Origin: Croceimicrobium sp965656185
GTDB lineage: Bacteria; Bacteroidota; Bacteroidia; Flavobacteriales; Schleiferiaceae
Direction: 5' to 3'
Assembly: GCA_965656185.1 (NCBI GenBank)
Contig: CBFHJH010000001.1
Location: 434,001-498,000 of the forward strand
Length of the DNA: 64,000 nucleotides
Below, piece after piece: positions 37,018-46,300 of this stretch. Under the pieces are notes generated by a model. That model searched no databases and was not told where the DNA came from. It was given only the letters and a program-made list of their open reading frames with translations. A program made the position numbers and the translations under genes. Each line of letters starts with the position of its first letter. The stretch's first letter is position 1.

Positions 37018-38244
37018 ATGGATGTTTTTATCGAAAACTGGGCCCAAGCTGCCTATACTAGTCTGGGCTTCTTTTGGATGGCCTTATGGGCTTTTATCTT
37101 AGGCTACTTCACCAGTGCCTTGATCCAAGTTTTTGTTAGTCAAAAGCGAATGCATGATCTTATGGGGAAGAATGAAACCAAAGGAGTGTTGCTCGGTAGC
37201 TTCTTTGGCTTTATTAGTAGCTCTTGTAGCTTCTCCGCTCTAGCGACCACCAAATCTTTGTTTCAAAAAGGGGCTAGTTTCATAGCTTCCTTAGCATTTC
37301 TTTTGGCTTCTACCAATTTAGTGATCGAATTGGGGATTCTCATTGCCATCTTTCTCGACTGGCAGTTCGTTTTAAGCGAATATTTGGGCGGAATTCTTCT
37401 GATCCTTATTAGCTGGTTATTGATAAAGATCATCAAACCTAAAAAGGTGATCAAATCGGCACGAGAACACCTAGATATGCAGGAATCTTCCATGGATCAT
37501 GCTTCGAAGGGAAGCCTCCAAGAACGACTGAGTTCGGCCGAAAACTGGACCAAGGTGGGGCGCAAGTATGCCATGGAATGGAAAATGGTCTGGAAAGACA
37601 TTAGTATTGGCTTTACGGTGGCCGGAATTATCGCCGTCTATGTGCCAGAGCAATTTTTCGAAACCTTATTCATTGGTAGCGGACCTGAAGTCCAATCTTA
37701 CTCTTTTCCAGTTTTACTGGAACACGTTATAGTGGGACCTATCGCAGCCTTTCTAACCTTCATAGGTTCGATGGGAAATATTCCTTTAGCTGCGCTTTTG
37801 TTTGACCATGGCGTGAGTTTTGCCGGGGTAATGGCTTTCATATTTAGCGATCTTGTGGTTTTTCCAGTACTGCGCATAAATGCCAAGTATTATGGCTGGA
37901 AAATGTCGCTTTTTATTCTATTCTTGCTGTTTAGCGCTTTGATCATTACTTCACTTCTCCTGCATTACGGCCTCGATTGGCTTAACTATCTCCCTCGGCT
38001 GGCTGATATGAGTATTGTAGAGCAAGATCATTTTAGCCTCGATTACAGCTTTTATCTCAACCTTGCCTTCATTATGCTTAGTGCTTGGCTGATCTACCTA
38101 GGGTTCTTTAAAAAGACCATGCTAGATCATCATCATATGGCCATGGCGCCCAAAGGTGCTCTATTGGAAAAGAGCCTTAAATACTTGGCCTTTTTGAGCT
38201 ATATATGGTTAGGGATCGGTATACTTATCTACCTTTCACTTTGA
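37018..38244 (+). CDS. DUF318 / ArsP-like permease
   Basis: A 408-residue inner-membrane protein with about nine to ten helices. Duplicated motifs FFGFISSSCSFSALATTKSLF and FIGSMGNIPLAALLFDHGVSFAGVMAFIFSDLVVFPVLR are the family hallmarks (the paired polar bends of the predicted permease fold). Some relatives export organoarsenicals or other metals, but most are uncharacterised. It is followed after 82 nt by a DUF3347 protein, which binds metal in relatives, so a metal-handling pair is plausible. This is inference from context. Confidence 0.8.
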   Translation: MDVFIENWAQAAYTSLGFFWMALWAFILGYFTSALIQVFVSQKRMHDLMGKNETKGVLLGSFFGFISSSCSFSALATTKSLFQKGASFIASLAFLLASTNLVIELGILIAIFLDWQFVLSEYLGGILLILISWLLIKIIKPKKVIKSAREHLDMQESSMDHASKGSLQERLSSAENWTKVGRKYAMEWKMVWKDISIGFTVAGIIAVYVPEQFFETLFIGSGPEVQSYSFPVLLEHVIVGPIAAFLTFIGSMGNIPLAALLFDHGVSFAGVMAFIFSDLVVFPVLRINAKYYGWKMSLFILFLLFSALIITSLLLHYGLDWLNYLPRLADMSIVEQDHFSLDYSFYLNLAFIMLSAWLIYLGFFKKTMLDHHHMAMAPKGALLEKSLKYLAFLSYIWLGIGILIYLSL

Positions 38245-38326
38245 ACCCAATTGTATATCCCACCATTTTCCGCAAGAAATGCTATCTTGAGGTAAAATTA
38301 GCGACAACATTCAAACCAAATAAGCG

Positions 38327-38770
38327 ATGAAAACTATTTTGACCTGGATCGGCCTACTTTTATTAAGTGGATCCGCATTGCATGTAAGTGCTCAAAATCA
38401 AAATGATATAAGCCATTACTTAAAGTTAAAAGAAGCTTTGGTAGCCAGCGATTATGAAGCGAGTCAGCAAGCTGCTTTAGCAATGGAAAGTGCCTTGGCT
38501 TCCTCTAATAGCGCAGCCCTTAAGAAAAGTTTGCAAGACCTCAGTGCAGCCAAAGATCTTGCCGCGCAGCGAGAACATTTTGAAAAGGTTTCGATCGCCT
38601 TGTACGAGGAATTAAAAGAAAGCAATGCGAAGCAAGGTCTTTTCAAGCAATACTGTCCTATGGCCTTCAATGGTAAAGGAGCCTATTGGCTGAGCGATCA
38701 AAAACAAATAGCCAATCCCTATTACGGCGACCGCATGTTACGCTGTGGCTCGGTCCAAGAGGAACTGTAA
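38327..38770 (+). CDS. Exported DUF3347 protein
   Basis: A 147-residue periplasmic protein. The signal peptide ends ALHVSAQ. The C-terminal half has the DUF3347 pattern: QYCPMAFNGKGAYWLSDQKQIANPYYGDRMLRCGSV, where CPM and the second Cys are likely metal ligands. DUF3347 is found in copper-efflux periplasmic adaptors and alone. It lies 10 nt before the next gene and next to a DUF318 permease. Confidence 0.82.
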   Translation: MKTILTWIGLLLLSGSALHVSAQNQNDISHYLKLKEALVASDYEASQQAALAMESALASSNSAALKKSLQDLSAAKDLAAQREHFEKVSIALYEELKESNAKQGLFKQYCPMAFNGKGAYWLSDQKQIANPYYGDRMLRCGSVQEEL

Positions 38771-38780
38771 TTAAGCCTCC

Positions 38781-39671
38781 ATGCGCATCATAGCTCTGCT
38801 ATTGTTCCTTCCTTCTTTCTTTTACGGCCAAAACTTTAAAGCCTTGTTCGACTCTGCCTTTGCCGCCGAGGATACCGCTCAGCAAAGGCATATCATACGC
38901 GAATGGCAAGTCATGGGAGAGCATGAACCACTCTCTGCGGCCTTCTACGTATCTGCCTTTACCTACTACTTTAATTTGGGAAGGCAAGAAATGCTAAGTC
39001 TACAGTCCGAACCCGACCGTAATACCCAAATGGAAATTCGCGACAGCCTGGGCAATATTAGCGGCTATATGAGCTCGACGGTGCGCTACGATCGTTCGGT
39101 TGTAAATGAAGGCCTGGAGCAAATTCGCAAAGGAATAGAGCGCTACCCCAATCGTCTCGATCTTCGTTATGGTGAGATCTATGTACTCGGTGAATTGGAG
39201 GAATTTGAAGCCTTTACCTTAAGGCTGATCGAAGCCATAGACTACTCGGCTGCGATCGAAAATGAATGGCTTTGGGCCGAAAATGAGCCGGTTGAAGAGC
39301 CAGAGAATTTTTTTCTGGGCAATATTCAAGATTATCAACTTACCCTCTACGATACCGAAAGAGATAGCTTATTATCTAATATGAGACGGATTGCTAATGC
39401 GGTTCTGGTACATTATCCCAATCATATCATAAGCCTTAGTAATATTGCCCTTACCCACATGGTGAAAAGAGATTGGAACCAAACCATCGAATTTTTAGAG
39501 AAAGCCTATGCCATCGATCCACAGGACAGCATAGTGATCAGTAATTTGGCCCATTGCTATGAAGCTTTAGGCGAAATGGAGATGGTGCGGAGGTATTACC
39601 GAATTCTAAGTGAACATGATGATCCTGAGCTTGCTGCATTTGGTGCCCAGATGCTGCTAGACCTGGACTAA
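38781..39671 (+). CDS. Exported TPR-containing protein
   Basis: A 296-residue protein with a signal peptide (MRIIALLLFLPSFFYGQ). The C-terminal third has TPR-like helices (IISLSNIALTHMVKRDWNQTIEFLEKAYAIDPQDSIVISNLAHCYEALG is one pair, at about residues 230-275). No catalytic motif is seen. It follows the DUF3347 gene by 10 nt and is probably co-transcribed. Confidence 0.7.
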   Translation: MRIIALLLFLPSFFYGQNFKALFDSAFAAEDTAQQRHIIREWQVMGEHEPLSAAFYVSAFTYYFNLGRQEMLSLQSEPDRNTQMEIRDSLGNISGYMSSTVRYDRSVVNEGLEQIRKGIERYPNRLDLRYGEIYVLGELEEFEAFTLRLIEAIDYSAAIENEWLWAENEPVEEPENFFLGNIQDYQLTLYDTERDSLLSNMRRIANAVLVHYPNHIISLSNIALTHMVKRDWNQTIEFLEKAYAIDPQDSIVISNLAHCYEALGEMEMVRRYYRILSEHDDPELAAFGAQMLLDLD

Positions 39672-39693
39672 TTTTATTCTTGAAACCTAAAAT

Positions 39694-40785
39694 TTGTCGA
39701 AGCTTAAGCCTATTAGCCCCCATCAATCCTTAAACTTCCCTAGTGGACAGCAAAGTAAGAATCGCTTTATGCTGGCCCCCATGACCAATACGCAAAGCCA
39801 CCCCGATGGCCGTCTCTCTGAAGAAGAATATCACTGGTTAAGCCTGCGCGCTCAAGGCGGATTTGGTTTAACTATGACCTGTGCCTCCCACGTCCAACCA
39901 GTTGGTCAGGGTTTTCCTGGACAATTGGGTATTTACGCCCCAGAGCATGAAGCCGGTCATCGAAAGCTAAGCAAAGCCCTTAAAGAAGCCGGAAGTTTAG
40001 CCCTAATTCAGCTGCATCATGCGGGCATGCGAAGCCCGGCTGACTTGATCGGGACTGCCCCTCGTTCAGCCTCCGATCAGGAAAAATATAAGGCACGAGC
40101 CTTGAGCCATTCCGAAACGCAAGCCCTTAGAGATGACTTTATTTTAGCCGCTAAACGGGCGCAAGCCTGGGGCTACGATGGAGTAGAATTACACGGTGCT
40201 CATGGCTATATACTTTGCCAATACCTCAGTAGTGCTCATAATAGGCGTGAGGACGAATACGGCGGCAGTCTAGAAAACCGCAGTCGCCTGATCCGGGAAA
40301 TATTAAAGGGCATCCGCGAAGCTTGTGGGCCTTATTTCCTTTTGGGTATTCGGCTTTCGCCGGAGCGATTTGGCATGAAGTTGGACGAAATCAAGACCCT
40401 TTCGGAACAATTATGCCAGGAGGGCTTGATCGATTTCCTAGACCTATCGCTTTGGGATGTTTTTAAGAATCCCATCGAAGCTCCAAACGGACCAAGCCTT
40501 CTGGAGTACTTCAGCGGAATAGAGCGCGGTAATGTAAAACTCACAGTAGCGGGTAAAATTCGTACTGGCCATGAGGTACAGGCGGTTTTAGATACTGGCG
40601 TAGACTTTCTATGCATTGGAAGAGCGGCTATCTTACACCACGATTACCCTTTGCAGTTGCAAGCAAACCCTAATTTTGAACCCATCGCTACTCCTGTTAG
40701 TAGCGACTATCTGGCAAAAGAAGGCTTAAGCCCGGTGTTTATAAACTACATGCGGCGCTGGAAAGACTTCGTTGCCGAAGAATAG
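39694..40785 (+). CDS. Old yellow enzyme-family NADH:flavin oxidoreductase
   Basis: A 363-residue FMN enzyme. The frame opens just upstream of TTG at 39694, and the first ATG would cut the barrel, so TTG is the likely start. Motifs: NRFMLAPMTN, ALIQLHHAGMRSP, GVELHGAHGYILCQYLSSAHNRREDEYGG, SLENRSRLIREI, and VDFLCIGRAAI near the end. The active-site layout fits NADH:flavin oxidoreductase/12-oxophytodienoate reductase-like members acting on alpha,beta-unsaturated carbonyls. It stands alone, followed 11 nt later by a promoter candidate for the DUF4199 gene. Confidence 0.88.
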   Translation: MSKLKPISPHQSLNFPSGQQSKNRFMLAPMTNTQSHPDGRLSEEEYHWLSLRAQGGFGLTMTCASHVQPVGQGFPGQLGIYAPEHEAGHRKLSKALKEAGSLALIQLHHAGMRSPADLIGTAPRSASDQEKYKARALSHSETQALRDDFILAAKRAQAWGYDGVELHGAHGYILCQYLSSAHNRREDEYGGSLENRSRLIREILKGIREACGPYFLLGIRLSPERFGMKLDEIKTLSEQLCQEGLIDFLDLSLWDVFKNPIEAPNGPSLLEYFSGIERGNVKLTVAGKIRTGHEVQAVLDTGVDFLCIGRAAILHHDYPLQLQANPNFEPIATPVSSDYLAKEGLSPVFINYMRRWKDFVAEE

Positions 40786-40796
40786 CCGGGAAATTT

Positions 40797-40804
40797 TACC
40801 TTTA
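40797..40804 (+). promoter_or_regulatory. Candidate -7 element TACCTTTA
   Basis: TACCTTTA differs from TAnnTTTG only at the last base and lies 19 nt before the ATG at 40824. A TTG lies 22 nt upstream, slightly outside the usual spacing. Confidence 0.35.
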
Positions 40805-40823
40805 GGCCTCTAATACCAAACCA

Positions 40824-41309
40824 ATGAAAAGTATCCGAATTGAATTAAAATGGGCTTTGATCTTCAGCCTAGTAGGTCTATTGTGGATGTATCTAGAAAA
40901 ATGGACCGGTTTACATGATGAGCACATCGATCAACATCAATACCTCACCAATCTTTACGCCATACCCGCGATTATCATGATGGTGTTAGCTTTGAGAGAA
41001 AAAAAGCATAAGTTCTACCAAGGAAAAATGAATTACAAACAAGGCCTTATCTCAGGAATTGCCCTTAGTTTATTTATCGCAGCCTTAAGTCCACTCACCC
41101 AGTGGTATACTTCGATGATAATTACTCCAGAGTATTTCCCCAATGTAATCGAATACTCCTTAGAATCAGGTTACTTTACTACTCACGCCGAAGCCGAAGC
41201 ACAATTCAATTTGCAAAACTACATGATGCAAGGCGCCGTGGGAGCACTAATTATGGGTATAGTCACCACGGCAATAGCAATGATCGTCATCCGCTCTAAG
41301 CATTCATAA
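40824..41309 (+). CDS. DUF4199 membrane protein
   Basis: A 161-residue inner-membrane protein with four hydrophobic helices. The spacing and the segments LKWALIFSLVGLLWMYLE, IPAIIMMVLALREKKH, GKMNYKQGLISGIALSLFIA and GALIMGIVTTAIAMIVI match the DUF4199 family, which is widespread in Bacteroidota and has no known function. Confidence 0.78.
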   Translation: MKSIRIELKWALIFSLVGLLWMYLEKWTGLHDEHIDQHQYLTNLYAIPAIIMMVLALREKKHKFYQGKMNYKQGLISGIALSLFIAALSPLTQWYTSMIITPEYFPNVIEYSLESGYFTTHAEAEAQFNLQNYMMQGAVGALIMGIVTTAIAMIVIRSKHS

Positions 41310-41348
41310 AGCACAAATCGGAAGATCACTCTAACTGTAATAACCGCT

Positions 41349-42296
41349 ATGCAAGACCTATTTAAGGATCTAATTCTTAGCAGCACTGGGGCCAAGGCCA
41401 TTTTAAAGTCAGAAACCATTCAAGGTCTCTGGAGCGGTTACGGAGAAATTAATCGCCTGCATTTAGACGGGCCAAGCCCAAGGGTTATCGTCAAACAAAT
41501 TGAGCTAAAGCCTAAAAGTGATCATCCGCGTGGATGGTCGGGCGAGATCGGTCATCTGCGTAAGCTTAGATCGTATAGGATAGAAAATAATTGGTATAAA
41601 AAGTATGCGAACCATTCCCAGGCCCGCCTACCCCATTACTACGGAAGTGCGGAAGAAGGCGCGCAGCTTTGCTTGGTCTTAGAAGACCTCGATGCGGCCG
41701 GTTACCACCAGCGAAGGTCTAATTTAGAATGGCCAGAGCTGAAAGCCTGTATCGAATGGCTGGCGGTCTTCCACGCTAGTTTTCTAGGTACTACGGCCGA
41801 AGGTTTATGGGAACAAGGCTGCTATTGGCATTTAAAAACAAGGCCTCAAGAATGGGAAGCCTTGCCAGAAGGTCCGCTCAAACGCAGTGCGGCGGCGATC
41901 GACCAGAAATTAGAAGCCTGCCGCTACAAGACCATAGTGCACGGCGACGCCAAATTGGCTAATTTCTGTTTTAGTCCTTCGGGAGCGGTGGCCGCGGTCG
42001 ACTTTCAATACGTGGGCCGCGGATGTGGCATGAAAGACCTGGCCTACTTCCTTGGCTCATGTTTGGATGAAAATGACTGTGAGCAGCATGAAAAGGAAAT
42101 TCTCGACTATTATTTTACGGCCCTGGAAAAAGCATTAGGCCAGTCTCATCCCGAATTGGAAAGCGATTGGCGACCGCTCTATCGGGTGGCATGGGCCGAT
42201 TTCCATCGTTTCCTTAAGGGTTGGAGCCCTGAGCACTGGAAGATCAATAGCTACAGTGAAAGGATCTGCAATGAAGTGATAAAAGACTTACAATGA
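41349..42296 (+). CDS. CHK/aminoglycoside phosphotransferase-like small-molecule kinase
   Basis: A 315-residue cytoplasmic kinase-fold protein. Motifs: LVLEDLDAAGY (hinge), VHGDAKLANFCFS (Brenner-type catalytic loop HGDxxxxN) and AVDFQYVGRGCGMKDLAYFLGS (DFQ metal site). This resembles CHK-like and ecdysteroid-kinase-like families, which phosphorylate small hydroxylated molecules; the substrate is unknown. The stop overlaps the next ATG (ATGA), so it is coupled to the CysQ/inositol-phosphatase-like gene. Confidence 0.82.
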   Translation: MQDLFKDLILSSTGAKAILKSETIQGLWSGYGEINRLHLDGPSPRVIVKQIELKPKSDHPRGWSGEIGHLRKLRSYRIENNWYKKYANHSQARLPHYYGSAEEGAQLCLVLEDLDAAGYHQRRSNLEWPELKACIEWLAVFHASFLGTTAEGLWEQGCYWHLKTRPQEWEALPEGPLKRSAAAIDQKLEACRYKTIVHGDAKLANFCFSPSGAVAAVDFQYVGRGCGMKDLAYFLGSCLDENDCEQHEKEILDYYFTALEKALGQSHPELESDWRPLYRVAWADFHRFLKGWSPEHWKINSYSERICNEVIKDLQ

Positions 42297-43114
42297 ATTG
42301 GAAGGAACTAGCTGACACCGCGAAAAAAGCAGCTTTGGCAGCCGGAAGTATCCTACAAGAGAGAGCCCAAGAAAAGATCGACTTCAAACTAAAAGAAGGC
42401 GGAAGCTCTTACGCTTCTCAGGTGGTTACAGAGGTAGACAAAGCCTGCGAAAGGGCCATTCTAGATGAATTACAGCCCAGTATCGAAAAGTATGGGCTCG
42501 GCTTGCTTACCGAAGAGGAAACCGACGATGGCAGCCGCTTTCAAAAGGATTATTTCTGGTGTATCGACCCATTAGATGGCACCTTGGCTTTTATTGAGCA
42601 AAGAGCCGATTATGCCGTATCGGTGGCCCTGATCGAACGCAGTGGCAGACCGGTAATCGGTACCATCTACGATCCAAATCGTAATGTGCTATACCAAGCG
42701 ATAAGTGGCCAGGGTGCTTTCCGAAACGGCGCTCCCTGGACCATTAGTGCCGAATCTGATACATTGAGCTATATAAGCGATCACAGCTTAGAGAAGTCGG
42801 TCGGCCCGGAAGTAATACAAGCTATGATTGCCGATAAGCAAGCGGCACTTGGCTTGAGTAAAACACAAATCATTAGCGGCGGCGGTTTAGTGATCAATGC
42901 TATGCGAACGGCCGAGCAGGCTCCGGCCTTTATGGTAAAACTGCCCAAAGAAAGGCCGGGCTGCGGCAGTATTTGGGATTATGCCGCTAGCGCCTGTATC
43001 TGTCAAGAGCTGGGTATGGAAGTGCGTAAGTTTACCGGAGGGCCTCTAGAGCTTAACAAGAAGGGCAGCACTTTCATGAACGATGGTGGTATGTATTACG
43101 CTACTTGGCATTGA
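42293..43114 (+). CDS. Inositol monophosphatase / CysQ-like phosphatase
   Basis: A 273-residue metal-dependent phosphatase. Motifs: LLTEEETDDG, CIDPLDGTLAFIEQRADYAVSVALIE (the DPxDGT metal site) and SIWDYAASACICQELG (the WD motif). It may hydrolyse 3'-phosphoadenosine 5'-phosphate or an inositol-phosphate-like substrate. Translational overlap with the upstream small-molecule kinase suggests the two may act on the same phosphorylated metabolite, which is an inference. Confidence 0.87.
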   Translation: MNWKELADTAKKAALAAGSILQERAQEKIDFKLKEGGSSYASQVVTEVDKACERAILDELQPSIEKYGLGLLTEEETDDGSRFQKDYFWCIDPLDGTLAFIEQRADYAVSVALIERSGRPVIGTIYDPNRNVLYQAISGQGAFRNGAPWTISAESDTLSYISDHSLEKSVGPEVIQAMIADKQAALGLSKTQIISGGGLVINAMRTAEQAPAFMVKLPKERPGCGSIWDYAASACICQELGMEVRKFTGGPLELNKKGSTFMNDGGMYYATWH

Positions 43115-43156
43115 TCGCATGGAATCTTTATTTTGAATTCCTCCTAGCTAATTACT

Positions 43157-44533
43157 ATGAGACATTGGACCTTTATATATTTCGCTTTAAGTCTGGCCAC
43201 AATAACTTCCCTAACGGCCCAGCAAAAGTTCAGCAAAGATCAAGTACTCAATGATCTGAACTATCTCTACCAAAGTTTGGAAGAGACGCATTATAACCTA
43301 TTTGCTTACACTCCTAAAGCAGAGTTCAAAGCGAACTTTGAGCACATCAAAAAAACTGTGGACCAGGATAGCCTCAGCCTGCTTGAGGCAAGCAATCTAA
43401 TGCAAGCTGTGGCTTCTAAGGCCAATAATGGCCATACGGAAGTACCCTTTCCGGCGCAAGCCTATATCCACTATGCGCAAAATGGTGGAAGCCTCTTCCC
43501 TTTAGAGTTGGCCTTTGAAAAGGGCAAAGCCCTGATCCGTAAGAATTTTAGTGAGCAGAAGGCCATTATGCCGGGAGATCGGATCTTGAAGATAAACGGA
43601 CAAGCCATCGAGGAAGTACTGCATAAAATGTCGCCCTTGATATCGGCCGAAAGGGAATACTTCAAGCTTGCTAAAATGGAGCTACTAAGCTTTCCCCGCT
43701 TATACTGGCAAGCCTTTGGTGCTCAAGAGCAGTTTCAAGTGGAGCTGATGAGGGAAACTGTAACTAAATCTTACACCTTAAAAGCGATCCCCTTAATTTC
43801 AGGCTACGAAACGCAGCGCCGGGAAATCTATTCGACCAAGCTACAGCTGCGCTTCTACGACGATATTGCTTATTTACACCCTGGAAGTTTTGGCGGAGAT
43901 TTGAGCCGATATAAAGCTCAGATCGATTCTTCCTTTGCCTTGATACGGGAGAAAAAAGCGCTTATCCTCGACTTACGCAATAATTTAGGTGGCGATGATG
44001 CCTTTAGCTCCTATTTACTCAGCTATATTGCCGATAGCAGCTTTTCTTGGTGCGGTAATTTCACTTTAAAGAGTAGTGATATCCTTAAAGAATCGGTTAG
44101 AGCCCATTGGGATACAAGCTCCGCTTATGCTCAAAAGATCCTGAATAGCCCCAGTGGCAGCCGTTTTCAGTATAAATTTCCTTTAATAGAACCACAGTTG
44201 ACTGAACGTCGCTTTAAGGGTAAGGTCTTGGTCTTGATCAACCGCCAAAGTCATTCCCAAGCAACCGTAAGTGCCGCCCTGATAAAAGACAAAGCTTGGG
44301 CAGACTTAATGGGTGAAGAAACCGGAGAATACGGCGATAAGCTCCTCGCTTCTGCGCTGCGCTTTAAATTACCCGAGACCTGCATCGAGGTCCAGAGCTC
44401 CAAGGGCCTTATTCACCGTTATACGCCTAGTCAAAGCCTCAAAGGAGTACTTCCCGATCACGACGTCCAAGATCACCTCTTGGATGAAAAGGATGAGATC
44501 CTCGCAGCCGCCTTAAAGCATTTACAAAATTGA
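43157..44533 (+). CDS. Secreted S41-family (C-terminal processing-type) peptidase-like protein
   Basis: A 458-residue exported protein with a signal peptide (ends ITSLTAQ). A PDZ-like segment lies about 100-145 (IMPGDRILKINGQAIEEVL). The S41 core has LILDLRNNLGGDDAFSSYLLSYI and VLINRQSHSQATVSAALIKDK with GEETGEYG; the nucleophile is most likely the Ser in SHSQA. A general Lys is not clearly placed. Relatives trim proteins or peptides in the periplasm. It is monocistronic, with 124 nt before the LolA-like gene. Confidence 0.78.
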   Translation: MRHWTFIYFALSLATITSLTAQQKFSKDQVLNDLNYLYQSLEETHYNLFAYTPKAEFKANFEHIKKTVDQDSLSLLEASNLMQAVASKANNGHTEVPFPAQAYIHYAQNGGSLFPLELAFEKGKALIRKNFSEQKAIMPGDRILKINGQAIEEVLHKMSPLISAEREYFKLAKMELLSFPRLYWQAFGAQEQFQVELMRETVTKSYTLKAIPLISGYETQRREIYSTKLQLRFYDDIAYLHPGSFGGDLSRYKAQIDSSFALIREKKALILDLRNNLGGDDAFSSYLLSYIADSSFSWCGNFTLKSSDILKESVRAHWDTSSAYAQKILNSPSGSRFQYKFPLIEPQLTERRFKGKVLVLINRQSHSQATVSAALIKDKAWADLMGEETGEYGDKLLASALRFKLPETCIEVQSSKGLIHRYTPSQSLKGVLPDHDVQDHLLDEKDEILAAALKHLQN

Positions 44534-44609
44534 ACCTCATTTCCCTTAGGCCATTGCTTTATAAGCTTCTGAACTACTGAGCTTCTCATCTTCTCTTCCC
44601 CCATCCCAT

Positions 44610-44640
44610 TTTGTCCTTTGCCTTAAATCGTTTAGTTTCC
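44610..44640 (+). promoter_or_regulatory. Candidate promoter of the LolA-like gene
   Basis: TTTG at 44610-44613 is followed after 19 nt by TAGTTTCC (44633-44640), close to the TTTG-N19-21-TAnnTTTG pattern. The predicted transcript start near 44646 favours the ATG at 44658 over the one at 44646. Confidence 0.45.
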
Positions 44641-44657
44641 CAGAAATGACCATCACT

Positions 44658-45296
44658 ATGCGAAATATCCTTAGCACCATCCTAAGTTTTAGTTTATTAA
44701 TCGGCCTTAACCTCCACGCTCAATCGGCGCAAGAGCTCTTGATCCAGCTGAATGCTAAGTATGTAGAGGCGGGAAGCTTTAAAGCAGACTTAAGCTCACG
44801 TATCTACAACGATGAGCGCGGAATGAATCAAGAAATTGAAGGTAAAATAGCCTTACAAGGCGATCAATTCTTACTCCACCTAGGCCCACAGGTTTTGGCC
44901 TTCGACGGGGCCGAGATCTACGCCTACAAGCAGCCTACTAATGAGATCGTAGTCAAGTCTTACCGCCATAACAAAGGCGACATTGGTCCTAACCGTATTT
45001 TCGTTTTGCATGAAACCGAATTCGTGAAAAAGCTAAAGCCGGAAGAAACGGTAAATGGCGAAAGCTGCTTCATAATCGAAATGACCCCTGATAAACCAGA
45101 AACCGAACAGATTCAAAGAATTGAACTAGCACTTTCGAAGAAGAGTCTACGTCCCTTACGCTACCATATTTTAGATAAAATAGGCAATCATTACCTCTAC
45201 CATTATTCGAACATCAGCATGGGTAAAGAGCTTCCTGAAGCCCTATTCGTTCTGGATGGGAAAGATTACCCCGAGGCCATGATCGTCAAGATTTAA
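44658..45296 (+). CDS. LolA-like outer-membrane lipoprotein carrier
   Basis: About 212 residues with a signal peptide (MRNILSTILSFSLLIGLNLHAQ). An ATG four codons upstream is also possible. The mature part matches the LolA/LolB-like unclosed beta-barrel: GSFKADLSSRIYNDERG, EIEGKIALQGDQFLL, AEIYAYKQPTNEIVVKS, and the later PLRYHILDKIGN. LolA ferries lipoproteins through the periplasm. Since the window contains a Lol/MacB-like ABC pair far away, no link is implied. Confidence 0.78.
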   Translation: MRNILSTILSFSLLIGLNLHAQSAQELLIQLNAKYVEAGSFKADLSSRIYNDERGMNQEIEGKIALQGDQFLLHLGPQVLAFDGAEIYAYKQPTNEIVVKSYRHNKGDIGPNRIFVLHETEFVKKLKPEETVNGESCFIIEMTPDKPETEQIQRIELALSKKSLRPLRYHILDKIGNHYLYHYSNISMGKELPEALFVLDGKDYPEAMIVKI

Positions 45297-45371
45297 GCTC
45301 AGCCGCCACCCTTTATGGCCTAGCAAGGCCTACCATTGTCAGGAAACCAAGTCCCCTGCGTCTAATGATTC

Positions 45372-46232
45372 ATGAGCAATCTAATGAGGCAATACCAAGG
45401 ACAGGATGGCGAAAAACTAGAGCTACATTCGCTTCAACCCAAAGATCAACGGGCTTTTAGCCAAATTGGAAAAGGAGAACTGGCCATCCTCTGGTTTAAA
45501 GACGGTGATAGCATTCTGAGCATCGATGGCATCGAGCAAAACTTTCAGCAAGACCAGCTCATTTGTATCACGGCCTTCAATAAGGTGGAGCTCTTACAAT
45601 TAGGGGCAATAGAGCTTTTAAAATGGAATCCTGCCTTCTACTGTGTGCTCATCCACGACAGTGAAGTAAGCTGCCGGGGCATCTTATTTTACGGTGCCGC
45701 TTCGGTGCCGGCCATTCAACTGGATCCCGAAAATAAGCAGATCTTAAAAGCCGTTTGGCAGGTTATGGAAAACGAGTTACGGGTGCATGACAAGTTTCAA
45801 CTGGAAATGCTACAAATGCTACTGAAGCGCATCTTGATCCTAAGTACTCGCATCTTTAAATCCCAAGAAAACTACTTGGGCTCTGATGATGAGCTAAAGG
45901 TTATCCGGGATTACAATTACTTGGTAAATCAACACTTTCGGATCAAGCACGCGGTGGCCGATTACGCAGAGCTCATGTATAAGAGCCCTAAAAGCTTGGC
46001 TAATCTTTTCAAGAAGCTGGGGGTAAAAACCCCGCTTCAATTCATTCACGAGCGCAAAATGATCGAAAGCCGCCGTCTGCTGCATTACACCGATAAATCG
46101 ATCACCCAAATAGCGGATGAATTAGGCTTTAACGACGTACAAGCCTACAGCCGTTTCTTTAAAAAGAATGAAGGTATATCGGCCCAACAGTTTAAAGTAG
46201 AGCGTGCTCTGGGAAATTTTGCCAAGTCTTGA
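45372..46232 (+). CDS. AraC-family transcriptional regulator
   Basis: A 286-residue regulator. The N-terminal half looks like a small cupin-type ligand-binding domain (QLICITAFNKVELL). The C-terminal double helix-turn-helix is clear: KHAVADYAELMYKSPKSLANLFKKL and KSITQIADELGFNDVQAYSRFFKKNEG. It is followed 68 nt later by the AhpD-like gene, which has a promoter candidate and is a plausible target. Confidence 0.85.
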   Translation: MSNLMRQYQGQDGEKLELHSLQPKDQRAFSQIGKGELAILWFKDGDSILSIDGIEQNFQQDQLICITAFNKVELLQLGAIELLKWNPAFYCVLIHDSEVSCRGILFYGAASVPAIQLDPENKQILKAVWQVMENELRVHDKFQLEMLQMLLKRILILSTRIFKSQENYLGSDDELKVIRDYNYLVNQHFRIKHAVADYAELMYKSPKSLANLFKKLGVKTPLQFIHERKMIESRRLLHYTDKSITQIADELGFNDVQAYSRFFKKNEGISAQQFKVERALGNFAKS

Positions 46233-46268
46233 GGAAGGCTGACCTATAAAGAAAGGCATTCGCTAAGG

Positions 46269-46276
46269 CACCTTTG
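46269..46276 (+). promoter_or_regulatory. Candidate -7 element CACCTTTG
   Basis: CACCTTTG matches the TAnnTTTG core except for the first base and lies 24 nt before the AhpD-like ATG. The usual -33 TTTG is not visible at 19-21 nt, as expected if an AraC regulator activates it. Confidence 0.35.
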
Positions 46277-46300
46277 TAGTGTAATTAAAAACAAAGAATT

